Source of the DNA: a virus
IMG/VR virus record: IMGVR_UViG_3300027733_000142
Span: 1 to 32,251 of that record
DNA length: 32,251 nucleotides
Strand: one strand, 5' to 3'
Both the position numbers and the translations under genes were made by a program. This document shows, one piece after another, positions 20,422 through 27,481 of this stretch (positions are counted from its first letter, which is position 1; every line of letters begins with the position of its first letter). The notes under the pieces are model-generated. The model saw nothing but the letters and a program-made list of their open reading frames with translations, did no database searches and was not told where the DNA came from.

Positions 20422-21165
20422 ATGTTCTACGTCTACGTTTACCGTGACCCCCGCCCAACTAAGAACAACCAGCCCGTCTACGTTGGTAAAGGTACGGGGC
20501 AGCGGGACTTATCGCATTGGTCTAGGGGTTCCCACAATAAGCCCTTCCAAGACTTCATTGCACACCTTAAGGTGCGGGGACTTGTAGCGCCCTGCGAACG
20601 AGTTTTTACGGCAGACAGTGAAGCTGAAGCCTTTGCCAAAGAGATCGAGCTTATTGCTCTGTATGGTAGGCGCAACTTAAATCTTGGGTCGCTGTTTAAC
20701 TTGACCGATGGCGGGGAGGGCGGCAGTGGGACTATACGAACCGCAGCGCATAAAGCAGTAGACAGTCGTTTTTCTAAAGAACACTGGCAAGACCCAGAAT
20801 ATCGCGCTAAAACGGTGTCAGCACAAAAGGCCATACAGGGCACACCAGAAGCGCGGGCAATGAAATCCGAGAATAGTGCAGAGGCGTGGGCTAATCCAGA
20901 GGTTCGCCAAAAACGTCAGAGCGGGATTAAACAGGCACGCAGCACCATAGAGTCCAAGGCTAAGACACGCGAGCAGGCAAAGGCCCAATGGAGCAATCCT
21001 GAGTACGCCGCCATGCAGACTGCTAACAACAAAGAGATTGCCAGCCGCCCCGAAGTCAAAGCGGCAAAAGCTGCTGCAGCAAAGGCGTTATGGGCTGATC
21101 CAGTATGGAAAGCAAAAATGTTAGCAGCACGCAATAAAACAGTTGCATCCCCACAAACAACGTGA
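20422..21165 (+). CDS. GIY-YIG homing endonuclease, 247 aa
   Basis: Free-standing homing endonuclease. The GIY-YIG motif is present as YVYVYR (3-8) and VYVGKG (19-24), with the catalytic Arg at about 28 (GTGQRDL) and the metal-binding Glu in FAKEIELIALYG (74-75). From residue 120 on there are about six copies of a short W-x-(D/N)-P-E module (HWQDPEYRAK, AWANPEVRQK, QWSNPEYAAM, LWADPVWKAK), like the helical DNA-binding NUMOD3-type repeats behind such nucleases. ATG 20422 has CAGGAG 5 bases upstream. It sits between the capsid gene's terminator and the next promoter, a self-contained insert. Confidence 0.9.
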   Translation: MFYVYVYRDPRPTKNNQPVYVGKGTGQRDLSHWSRGSHNKPFQDFIAHLKVRGLVAPCERVFTADSEAEAFAKEIELIALYGRRNLNLGSLFNLTDGGEGGSGTIRTAAHKAVDSRFSKEHWQDPEYRAKTVSAQKAIQGTPEARAMKSENSAEAWANPEVRQKRQSGIKQARSTIESKAKTREQAKAQWSNPEYAAMQTANNKEIASRPEVKAAKAAAAKALWADPVWKAKMLAARNKTVASPQTT

Positions 21166-21171
21166 TATAAA
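21143..21171 (+). promoter_or_regulatory. Promoter for the second virion operon
   Basis: TTGCAT (21143-21148), 17 bp, TATAAA (21166-21171). The -35 lies in the last codons of the GIY-YIG gene. Predicted start near 21178, exactly where a structured leader begins. Confidence 0.55.
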
Positions 21172-21179
21172 TACGCTAC

Positions 21180-21236
21180 TCCGGGCTTTCCGGTGCATTA
21201 GACAGTCCCGGCTGACGACATACAGACTAATGCGCC
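21180..21236 (+). other. Structured 5' leader of the second virion operon
   Basis: First a CCGG-GCTTT-CCGG hairpin, then a 10-bp stem GGTGCATTAG/CTAATGCGCC (21192-21201 with 21227-21236, one G-T pair) enclosing a small GTC/GAC stem. It begins at the predicted transcript start and ends 14 bases before AAGGAA. Such 5' stems usually protect abundant phage mRNAs. Confidence 0.5.
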
Positions 21237-21259
21237 TAACTTGTATGTAAGGAAAAATC

Positions 21260-21832
21260 ATGGCATCGACCACCTTCTCCGGCCCAGTAACGTCACAAAA
21301 CGGCTTTATCAGCGGCACAGCTTCTTCCCCCATTACTGTTACTACTGCACAGAACATCAATTCTGCTTATGCTACGACTTCGGCTGCGTCAGGCGACACC
21401 CGTCTGGTGTATGACAAGCTGACGTTTACGGCTGCTGGCTCTGGTGAGACCGCCCGTTTCTTCTCTGTTGTTACTACAACTACAGCGGCTGTTGGCGGCA
21501 CAATCAATGGCGCTCACATTTCATTGGAAGTGGATGGCTCCGGTAAGATTTCTGGTGCTGGTAACGCTTTGCGTGCCACTCTGGGCGGTACATCCACTAA
21601 CCCCGGCGGTACATTGGCAGCTATTCAAGCTGACTCTAACTTTGCTTCTGGTGGCACTTGGACTAACGCTTCTTTCATCCGCTTTACAAACAGCGGTACA
21701 GGCACAGTTGCTAACTTGATGAATATCCCTGCGGCATTGTTTGTAACCAGCACTGCCACAATTGCTAAGACTGTCAAGATCGTGGCATCGGACGGCACGC
21801 CTTACTACCTGATGTGCTCTAGCGCAGTTTAA
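21260..21832 (+). CDS. Beta-rich probable virion protein, 190 aa
   Basis: Ser/Thr/Gly/Ala-rich, low-charge protein (MASTTFSGPVTSQNGFISGT; VGGTINGAHISLEVDGSGKI), ending in SDGTPYYLMCSSAV. It has no signal peptide. The composition is that of capsid decoration or fibre-base proteins. It is the first gene of a separate unit with its own promoter and protected leader and an AAGGA site, suggesting high expression. The exact virion role is unknown. Confidence 0.7.
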   Translation: MASTTFSGPVTSQNGFISGTASSPITVTTAQNINSAYATTSAASGDTRLVYDKLTFTAAGSGETARFFSVVTTTTAAVGGTINGAHISLEVDGSGKISGAGNALRATLGGTSTNPGGTLAAIQADSNFASGGTWTNASFIRFTNSGTGTVANLMNIPAALFVTSTATIAKTVKIVASDGTPYYLMCSSAV

Positions 21833-21833
21833 A

Positions 21834-21998
21834 ATGCAGATCACCAAGGAATTCTTGGAGACTGAGATACGTGACCTAGAGACTGAAACCCAGAAGGCTC
21901 AAACTTTTGTGACTCAGGCTCAGGCCACGATCCAAGCGTACAAGATGCTTATTAACAGGCTAGACGCACCGGAGCAACAACATGACGATGCAGTATGA
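21834..21998 (+). CDS. Small coiled-coil protein, 54 aa
   Basis: Short gene starting one base after the stop of the preceding gene and overlapping the next by 17 nt. It begins MQITKEFLETEIRDLETETQ and is an amphipathic helix throughout (heptad Leu/Ile/Phe), ending DAPEQQHDDAV. No separate Shine-Dalgarno is visible, so translation is probably coupled. I recall similar 50-residue coiled coils at this position in related phages; the function is unknown. Confidence 0.65.
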   Translation: MQITKEFLETEIRDLETETQKAQTFVTQAQATIQAYKMLINRLDAPEQQHDDAV

Positions 21999-22470
21999 CG
22001 TAAAGTCGTATCACAACACGGTAACGGGCGTAGCTGTAAACTATCGCACGCGCCTGAAAGGGATTGTTATATCTCCTTCGGCTACCTCTACCTTGAGTGT
22101 TTCCTTTGCAAACAATATCCCAGAAGCTGCCACCTACAACATCCCCGGCACTACAGTCTGTACAGTAACCTACGCTAATCACGGGGCGCGTGTAGGCGAC
22201 AGGGTAGTTTTAAATTTCTTGACCGGCACGGCTGTACCAGACACCTATAGCGTTGTAACAGTACCTACGACAAGCACATTTACAGTGACTACAGGGGTGC
22301 TGACTACCAATGGTAATGTAACGCTGTATCAAGATGTGTTGGCTGAGATTGACTGCGCTACTGGAACAGCGTTTTACACCCTGATCCCCGGCGAAGGTGT
22401 TTTGGCATCGGTTGGTATATATGCGTTTTTACCGTCTGGCACAGTAACCAGCACCATATTCTACGGATAG
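21982..22470 (+). CDS. Virion protein, first of two tandem paralogues, 162 aa
   Basis: Beta-rich, Thr/Val-rich protein beginning MTMQYDVKS. The central module (TYANHGARVGDRVVLNFLTG, then YSVVTVPTTSTFTVTT) resembles the small beta domains found in phage adhesins. It ends in LIPGEGVLASVG then TSTIFYG. The next gene has the same start, centre and end. GGAG lies 7-8 bases before ATG 21982; ATG 21988 is an alternative. Probably a head-fibre or decoration subunit, by inference. Confidence 0.7.
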   Translation: MTMQYDVKSYHNTVTGVAVNYRTRLKGIVISPSATSTLSVSFANNIPEAATYNIPGTTVCTVTYANHGARVGDRVVLNFLTGTAVPDTYSVVTVPTTSTFTVTTGVLTTNGNVTLYQDVLAEIDCATGTAFYTLIPGEGVLASVGIYAFLPSGTVTSTIFYG

Positions 22471-22479
22471 GACTGCATC

Positions 22480-22974
22480 ATGGCAATGCAATATGACGTT
22501 AAGTCCTCCCATGCAACGGCTCCTACAACGGTAACTACAAGTGCTGTTCGGCTTAAAGGCATTACAGTATCACCTGCTACAGCGTCCCTGCGTAGCTCGG
22601 CTGTTGCTGATCCTACCGTTTATAAGTCAGGTACATACGTTAGAACCTCACCTAGTACCACCCTTACGGCTACCGTTACGGCGCATGGTTTGACTACGGG
22701 TGACAGGGTATTTATGAACTTCACCACTGGTGGAGCGACAAAAGGTGTGTACACAATTACCAAGACCAACGCCAATGTCTTTACTGTAACAACCGCAGCA
22801 TCTAGCACCATTGCCACTAGCAACGTGACGTTCTACAGCGTTCTTTTGGTGGAACTTGATACATACAACATCATTGGTTTACCTATCAAGATTCCCGGTG
22901 AAGGTATCTATTGCCCCAACGGTATGTTTGTAGGTGTTGGAAGTTCAGTAACCGCTACGGTATTTTATGGCTAA
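22480..22974 (+). CDS. Virion protein, second of two tandem paralogues, 164 aa
   Basis: Begins MAMQYDVKSSHATAPTTVTT and shares with its neighbour the landmarks HG-(x)n-GDRV-x-x-NF-T-G, F-T-V-T-T, I-P-G-E-G and the terminal T-x-x-x-FYG. This is protein-level duplication, with DNA long since diverged. AGGA lies 8 bases before the ATG. Paralogous subunits could form a mixed trimer or two layers of a head fibre; that is inference. Confidence 0.7.
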   Translation: MAMQYDVKSSHATAPTTVTTSAVRLKGITVSPATASLRSSAVADPTVYKSGTYVRTSPSTTLTATVTAHGLTTGDRVFMNFTTGGATKGVYTITKTNANVFTVTTAASSTIATSNVTFYSVLLVELDTYNIIGLPIKIPGEGIYCPNGMFVGVGSSVTATVFYG

Positions 22975-23212
22975 GACAGCAGCATGGACACGCAAAGAAG
23001 GCAAGAACCCCAAGGGTGGCTTGAACGCCAAGGGTCGGGCCTCTGCGAAAGCGCAAGGCATGAATTTAAAACCGCCCCAGCCGGAAGGCGGCTCACGGCG
23101 CGACTCCTTCTGTGCAAGGATGAGTGGGATGAAGAAGAAATTGACAAGCGAGAAGACAGCCAAAGACCCAAACAGCCGGATTAACAAAAGCCTAAAGGCA
23201 TGGAACTGCTAA
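22967..23212 (+). CDS. Small basic conserved phage protein, 81 aa (DUF6321-like)
   Basis: Very basic protein starting MAKTAAWTRKEGKNPKGGLN. It contains SRRDSFCARMSGMKKKL and no membrane segment. The opening KTAAWTRKEGKNPKGGLNAK is a hallmark I associate with a phage family labelled DUF6321, by memory only. The ATG lies inside the end of the previous gene, so translation is coupled. DNA binding inside the head or injection with the genome is possible but unproved. Confidence 0.7.
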   Translation: MAKTAAWTRKEGKNPKGGLNAKGRASAKAQGMNLKPPQPEGGSRRDSFCARMSGMKKKLTSEKTAKDPNSRINKSLKAWNC

Positions 23213-23213
23213 G

Positions 23214-23465
23214 ATGACTTCACCAGAAATAGCCACAGCACGCGAGTTAGCGACACACACCGCTGATATTGCGCATTTACAGTCCGACATGGATAAGATG
23301 GCGGCTGATATGGCTGACATTAAAAATACGCTTGTTGAGATACAGAAAACACTGTCCGAGGCCAAAGGTGGCTGGAGAATGCTCATGCTGCTTGGCGGGG
23401 CTGGTGGTTTAGTTGGGTCTGCCCTAACGCAGATTGTTCACTCAATTCCGGGCTGGAGTAAGTGA
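23214..23465 (+). CDS. Coiled-coil plus one-TM protein, holin/XhlA-like, 83 aa
   Basis: Residues 1-52 are a charged coiled coil (LQSDMDKMAADMADIKNTLV), followed by one hydrophobic helix (MLMLLGGAGGLVGSALTQIV, about 57-76) and a short tail. This topology matches XhlA/hemolysin-type accessory lysis proteins and some holins. A structural membrane-contact protein is an alternative, because it sits among virion genes and not beside a visible endolysin. The start is 1 base after the previous stop, and the stop overlaps the next start. Confidence 0.65.
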   Translation: MTSPEIATARELATHTADIAHLQSDMDKMAADMADIKNTLVEIQKTLSEAKGGWRMLMLLGGAGGLVGSALTQIVHSIPGWSK

Positions 23466-23965
23466 TGCCTTCAAGCAGCAAGAAGCAGCATAATTTTATG
23501 GAAGCGATTGCACATTCGCCATCGTTTGCTAAAAAGGCGGGAGTCCCACAATCCGTGGGGCAAGATTTTGCAAAGGCCGACAAAGGCCGTAAATTTTCTA
23601 AAGGTGGCGATATGATGAATGCAAAAATGAAAATGTTTGAGAAATCAGGCAAAGACGTTGAGAAAAAAGGCATGAAAGAAGGCTCTAAAGCCGACATGAC
23701 TTTTGATAAAAAGCAAATGATGGGCATGAAAAAAGGCGGCATGGCTGAAGGTGGTATGTCTGATACTGCACAAGATAAAGCCATGATTAAAAAAGCGTTT
23801 AAACAACACGACGAGCAAGAGCACAAAGGCGGCAAGGGTACATCCTTGAAGTTGGCTTCTGGTGGTTTTACCAAAGCTGCTGATGGTATTGCCCAGCGTG
23901 GTAAGACTAAAGGCACCCAGATCGCTATGTGTGGCGGCGGTATGGCTTACGGCAAGAAGAAATAA
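23465..23965 (+). CDS. Lys/Met/Gly-rich protein, 166 aa
   Basis: Extreme composition (MKMFEKSGKDVEKKGMKEGS; MGMKKGGMAEGGMSDTAQDK) with no hydrophobic core, so probably disordered until bound. It ends with TKAADGIAQRGKTKGTQIAM then CGGGMAYGKKK. The piece ADGIAQRGKTKG recurs in the gene at 25441. ATG 23465 is chosen because GGAG is 6 bases upstream and the TGA before overlaps it. Such proteins are frequent in aquatic phages and unassigned; a nucleic-acid-associated virion role is only a guess. Confidence 0.7.
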   Translation: MPSSSKKQHNFMEAIAHSPSFAKKAGVPQSVGQDFAKADKGRKFSKGGDMMNAKMKMFEKSGKDVEKKGMKEGSKADMTFDKKQMMGMKKGGMAEGGMSDTAQDKAMIKKAFKQHDEQEHKGGKGTSLKLASGGFTKAADGIAQRGKTKGTQIAMCGGGMAYGKKK

Positions 23966-23967
23966 TC

Positions 23968-24123
23968 ATGTTAGCTAGCCGTGGTATGGGGGCTATCATG
24001 CCCTCCAAAATGCCTAGTGGTAAGCGTAAAGCTCGCCGAGATAACACCGACTTCATTCAATATAAGCGGGGTGGCGCAGTAACGCCTAAGCCAGTACCAT
24101 GCTCATGCCAAGGTAAAAAATGA
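23968..24123 (+). CDS. Small basic protein, 51 aa
   Basis: Starts MLASRGMGAIMPSKMPSGKR, contains KARRDNTDFIQYKRGGAV and ends VPCSCQGKK. The ATG at 23968 follows an AAGAAG stretch after the previous stop, and its TGA overlaps the next ATG. Basic, with one CxC. It belongs to the same run of small Gly/Lys-rich genes. No known function. Confidence 0.6.
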   Translation: MLASRGMGAIMPSKMPSGKRKARRDNTDFIQYKRGGAVTPKPVPCSCQGKK

Positions 24124-25046
24124 CAACTACCGGCTCAACGCTCTTTAATCTTGACTTCACGGAAATTGCCGAGGAAGCGTGGGAGCGTGCGGGCCGGGAG
24201 ATGCGGTCTGGTTATGATTTGCGCACAGCCCGTAGGTCTATGAACCTGATGACCATCGAGTGGCAGAATAAGGGCATTAACATGTGGACGATGGAGCAGG
24301 GCTTCATCAACTTAGTTCCGGGGTTGGCTACATATGCACTACCTGTGGATACGATTGATCTGTTAGAACAGGTGATCCGTACAGGACAGAACGCAGCTTC
24401 TACGCAAGCAGACCTGACCATCACACGTATTAGTGTTTCTACCTATGCCACTATTCCCAACAAGCTGCAGCAAGCCAGACCTATTCAGGTTTGGATTCAA
24501 CGTTTGTCTGGGCAGGTTAACCCCACAGACTCACTTTTAGATGGCGCTTTAAGTGCCACGGCTACCACTATTACGTTAGATACCGTATCTGGTTTGGCTG
24601 GATCAGGCTTCATCCGGTTAGATGAAGAAGATATCTATTACACGTACATTACTGGGACTGTTCTAGGCGGTGTGTATCGGGGTCAGAACAATACAACGGC
24701 TGTTTCTCATTTAACGGCTACGGCGGTATTTGTGCCGCAACTCCCTGCGGTAACGGTCTGGCCTACTCCTGATAACTCCACAACCTACCAATTTGTATAC
24801 TGGAGACTGCGCCGGGTTCAGGATGCTGGGGCTGGTGTAGAGACTGCCGATTTAAACTTCCGCTTTTTACCGTGTGTTGTGGCTGGGTTGGCGTATCACA
24901 TAGCGGTCAAGGTTCCTGAGCTTATGCCAAGAATCCAAATGCTCAAGCAGATGTACGACGAGACTTTTGAGATTGCTGCCGGTGAAGACCGGGAGAAGGC
25001 TGCGGTGCGATTCGTCCCACGCCAAATGTTCATTGGTGGTAGCTGA
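24120..25046 (+). CDS. Head-tail connector/adaptor-like protein, 308 aa
   Basis: Starts with a helical part (FTEIAEEAWERAGREMRSGY then DLRTARRSMNLMTIEWQNKG), continues with beta strands (TYALPVDTIDLLEQVI) and an inserted beta domain (about 140-205, GFIRLDEEDIYYTYITG), and ends in helices (YHIAVKVPELMPRIQMLKQM). This layout is that of adaptor or gatekeeper proteins bridging portal and tail in short-tailed phages (P22 gp4 is the functional analogue, not a shown homologue). AAGGT lies before the ATG. Confidence in a virion connector role is moderate. Confidence 0.6.
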   Translation: MTTTGSTLFNLDFTEIAEEAWERAGREMRSGYDLRTARRSMNLMTIEWQNKGINMWTMEQGFINLVPGLATYALPVDTIDLLEQVIRTGQNAASTQADLTITRISVSTYATIPNKLQQARPIQVWIQRLSGQVNPTDSLLDGALSATATTITLDTVSGLAGSGFIRLDEEDIYYTYITGTVLGGVYRGQNNTTAVSHLTATAVFVPQLPAVTVWPTPDNSTTYQFVYWRLRRVQDAGAGVETADLNFRFLPCVVAGLAYHIAVKVPELMPRIQMLKQMYDETFEIAAGEDREKAAVRFVPRQMFIGGS

Positions 25047-25429
25047 TGGGAAATAGGTTTGCTTCTGGCAAGATTGCTATTGCGATGTGCGATAGGTGCG
25101 GGGAGCAGTTTAAGTTAAAGTATCTCAAGACTGAGATTATTAAGCAGCGTAAATATCAGTTGCTGGTCTGTCCTGAGTGCTGGGATCCGGATCAGCCGCA
25201 GTTGATGCTAGGAACATTCCCGGTGGATGATCCACAGGCTTTGAGAAATCCCCGTAGGGATACGACTTATGTTACTTCTGGTGTAAATGCAGCAGGTAAC
25301 TTGTCTGGTGGTTCTAGGGATATTCAGTGGGGCTGGAATCCGGTGGGTGGATCGAGGTTTTTTGATGATGGACTGACACCGAATTATTTGGTGGCAACGA
25401 CATTTGTTGGTACAGTAACGGTATCTTAA
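25046..25429 (+). CDS. Zinc-ribbon virion-module protein, 127 aa
   Basis: The N-terminal zinc ribbon has two CxxC knuckles: AMCDRCGEQF (about 14-21) and LLVCPECWDPDQPQ (about 41-47), separated by a basic strand (KLKYLKTEIIKQRKYQ). The C-terminal 70 residues are Gly/Ser/Thr-rich, without a motif. The start overlaps the previous stop (TGATG). I recall similar proteins beside adaptor genes in related phages; the role is unknown, perhaps DNA contact at the portal or an assembly factor. Confidence 0.75.
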   Translation: MGNRFASGKIAIAMCDRCGEQFKLKYLKTEIIKQRKYQLLVCPECWDPDQPQLMLGTFPVDDPQALRNPRRDTTYVTSGVNAAGNLSGGSRDIQWGWNPVGGSRFFDDGLTPNYLVATTFVGTVTVS

Positions 25430-25440
25430 GGAGTTTGAAC

Positions 25441-25629
25441 ATGGCATATACAAGATCAGCAGACGGTGTTGCTAAACAAGGCAAGACCAAAGGCAAGAAT
25501 TTAGGCGATAGCGGCCCAACAGTGGCTATTATGAATGGCCCTGCAAAGCATACCGTTGGTAAGCTGAACAAAGACATGAAGACCATGGGTCGTGGCTTGG
25601 CTAAAATTGCTAACCAAAAGCGGGGTTAA
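25441..25629 (+). CDS. Small basic protein with shared ADG-GKTKG motif, 62 aa
   Basis: ATG 25441 (MAYTRSADGVAKQGKTKGKN) has AAGGAG 8 bases upstream; the TTG at 25435 is ignored. The motif ADGVAKQGKTKG is almost that at the end of the gene 23465-23965 (ADGIAQRGKTKG). The rest is basic and helical (KLNKDMKTMGRGLAKIANQK). Probably a small virion-associated or DNA-associated protein; no function is known. Confidence 0.7.
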   Translation: MAYTRSADGVAKQGKTKGKNLGDSGPTVAIMNGPAKHTVGKLNKDMKTMGRGLAKIANQKRG

Positions 25630-25631
25630 TC

Positions 25632-25829
25632 ATGGCTACATACAAACAACCTGTCAAAACAGCGCCTGCTGTTAATAGCAGACCCAACGCAGACGAGGCT
25701 GGTAACGTCAACATGAGTGTTGGCAACATTGTGCGTAGAGAGCCGCATCCAACTAAAACCACGGGTGTTGTCACTCGCGGTAATGGCGCAGCGACTAAAG
25801 GCCGAGTTGCTAGAGGCCCAATGGCATGA
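25632..25829 (+). CDS. Small basic disordered protein, 65 aa
   Basis: Pro/Ala/Asn/Lys-rich (MATYKQPVKTAPAVNSRPNA), with TRGNGAATKGRVARGPMA at the end, likely disordered. It begins two bases after the previous stop and its TGA overlaps the next ATG. The Arg/Lys-Gly C-terminus resembles its small neighbours. No function assigned. Confidence 0.65.
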   Translation: MATYKQPVKTAPAVNSRPNADEAGNVNMSVGNIVRREPHPTKTTGVVTRGNGAATKGRVARGPMA

Positions 25830-26479
25830 ATTACGCCCAGCTTGTTGTTGCAGTTTCTGACTACTGTGAGAACACGTTTCCCACGGTGGATATGGATGTC
25901 TTCATCAGGCAGGCGGAGCAGCGGATCTATAACACTGCGCAGCCAGCAAACTTACGTAAAAACGTAACGGGTGTTCTGACGGCTTCAAACAAGTACCTTC
26001 AGTGCCCTGCTGACTTTTTGTCGGTGTACAGTCTTGCAATCTATCCTACGGCTGGTGGTGATTATTTGTATCTTTTAAACAAAGATGTGAACTTCATGCG
26101 GGATGCATATCCCAATCCCGCCTCAACGGGTAAGCCAAAGCATTACGCCATATTTGGCCCACGTTCAGATAATGTGAACGAGTTGTCGTTTATTCTTGGC
26201 CCTACGCCAGCCATTGCGTACAACACAGAGCTTCATTACAACTACTACCCAGAGTCCATTGTGACCGCCAGTACAACTTGGCTTGGCGATAACTTTGATT
26301 CAGTCCTGCTGTACGGAACCATGTGTGAGGCATTGACCTACATGAAGGGCGAACCCGATATGCTCAAGCTGTATCAAGACAGATACGTTCAGGCTATTGC
26401 TCTGTACAAAAACCTTGCAGACGGCAAACAGCGTGCCGATGCATACCGCGATGGTCAAATTAGAGTGGCTGTATCGTGA
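25826..26479 (+). CDS. Head-tail adaptor, SU10-adaptor-like, 217 aa
   Basis: Opens MNYAQLVVAVSDYCENTFPT followed by FIRQAEQRIYNTAQPANLRK, then beta strands (YLQCPADFLSVYSLAI) and ends in helices (LYQDRYVQAIALYKNLADGK). The (F/D)IxxAExRI opening is typical of the phage adaptor family known from podovirus SU10, which sits between portal and nozzle. Family placement is from memory. ATGA overlap with the gene before, and GTGA overlap with the gene after. Supports a short-tailed particle. Confidence 0.65.
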   Translation: MNYAQLVVAVSDYCENTFPTVDMDVFIRQAEQRIYNTAQPANLRKNVTGVLTASNKYLQCPADFLSVYSLAIYPTAGGDYLYLLNKDVNFMRDAYPNPASTGKPKHYAIFGPRSDNVNELSFILGPTPAIAYNTELHYNYYPESIVTASTTWLGDNFDSVLLYGTMCEALTYMKGEPDMLKLYQDRYVQAIALYKNLADGKQRADAYRDGQIRVAVS

Positions 26480-26892
26480 TTGTTCAAACCCAGACCACAT
26501 CGTTCAAGGCGCAGTTGTATCAAGGCATACATGACTTGACTACGGATGTTATCAAGATTGCGCTGTACACGGCCTCTGCCAACTTGGATGCGGATACAAC
26601 GGTGTATTCATCTACGAATGAAGTTCCAAACACGGGCACTTACGTTGCTGGCGGGGCGATATTAACGCCTATTACAGTAGCTTCTTCTGGGTACACGGCG
26701 TATGTGGGCTTTCCTAATATTTCGTGGACAGGCGTTATCACGGCTCGGTGTGCGTTGATCTATAACGTCACCAAGGGTAACAAATCTATTTGTGTTTTGG
26801 ACTTTGGGTCAGATAAAACTTCCAGCGGCACATTTACAATCACCATGCCAGCTAACTCAGCAACGGCAGCACTTATTCGTTCTTCTAATTAA
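26476..26892 (+). CDS. Conserved phage virion protein, GTG start, 138 aa
   Basis: Starts with GTG (26476-26478) overlapping the TGA of the adaptor gene (GTGA); no ATG is suitable. Sequence TSFKAQLYQGIHDLTTDVIK then IALYTASANLD begins a beta-rich protein; TGTYVAGGAILTPITVASSG and SSGTFTITMPANSATAALIR follow. It matches a widespread unassigned phage family I recall beside tail genes. Probably a tail or fibre-base subunit. Weak ribosome site, so coupled translation is likely. Confidence 0.7.
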   Translation: MIVQTQTTSFKAQLYQGIHDLTTDVIKIALYTASANLDADTTVYSSTNEVPNTGTYVAGGAILTPITVASSGYTAYVGFPNISWTGVITARCALIYNVTKGNKSICVLDFGSDKTSSGTFTITMPANSATAALIRSSN

Positions 26893-26901
26893 GGAGTCAA
26901 T

Positions 26902-27480
26902 ATGACCACCGAAAAACTCAAAGCTACTGACATTGTTTCCAGTGGTCTGACTTGCAATACCAAAGCCGGTGAAGCTGCACAAGCCACGGGCGTGTACCAT
27001 ATTAAGTGCCATGACAAAGACGGTAACTTAAAGTGGCAAGCTGATTCCAAGAATCTGGTGGTAAACGCTGGTCTGGCTTACATGGCTGGAACGGCTCTGA
27101 CCTCAGTTGCACAGATCACCACTTGGTACATTGGCTTGTACGGCGCTGCGGCCTCGAACACCCCTGCGGCTGGTGACACGATGTCTTCCCACGCTGGATG
27201 GACTGAGGTTGTGCCTTACAGCAATGCAACCCGTGTGGCTGCTACGTTTGCTACTGCTACAACAGCTAACCCATCGGTTGTGACTAACTCTGCGTCTCCT
27301 GCATCGTTCACGATCAATGCCACATCGACTGTGGGCGGGGCTTTCTTGACCAGCGGCAGTGCTAAGAGCGGTACGACTGGGACGTTGTTCTCGGCTGCTG
27401 ACTTTGGCTCCCCCGGGGATCGCTCGGTTGTGTCTGGAGATTCACTGTCTGTGACCTACACGTTCAGCTTGGCTGGATGA
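26902..27480 (+). CDS. Conserved probable tail protein, 192 aa
   Basis: Starts charged (MTTEKLKATDIVSSGLTCNT), then GVYHIKCHDKDGNLKWQADS, KNLVVNAGLAYMAG and TTWYIGLYGAAASN, followed by a long beta-rich Ser/Thr/Ala region. The G-x-(L/V)-KW...KN-(L/V)-V-x-NAGL...WYIGLY order marks an unassigned phage structural family I recall close to fibres. AAGGAG lies before the ATG. A tail-tip role is inferred from position. Confidence 0.7.
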   Translation: MTTEKLKATDIVSSGLTCNTKAGEAAQATGVYHIKCHDKDGNLKWQADSKNLVVNAGLAYMAGTALTSVAQITTWYIGLYGAAASNTPAAGDTMSSHAGWTEVVPYSNATRVAATFATATTANPSVVTNSASPASFTINATSTVGGAFLTSGSAKSGTTGTLFSAADFGSPGDRSVVSGDSLSVTYTFSLAG

Positions 27481-27481
27481 T

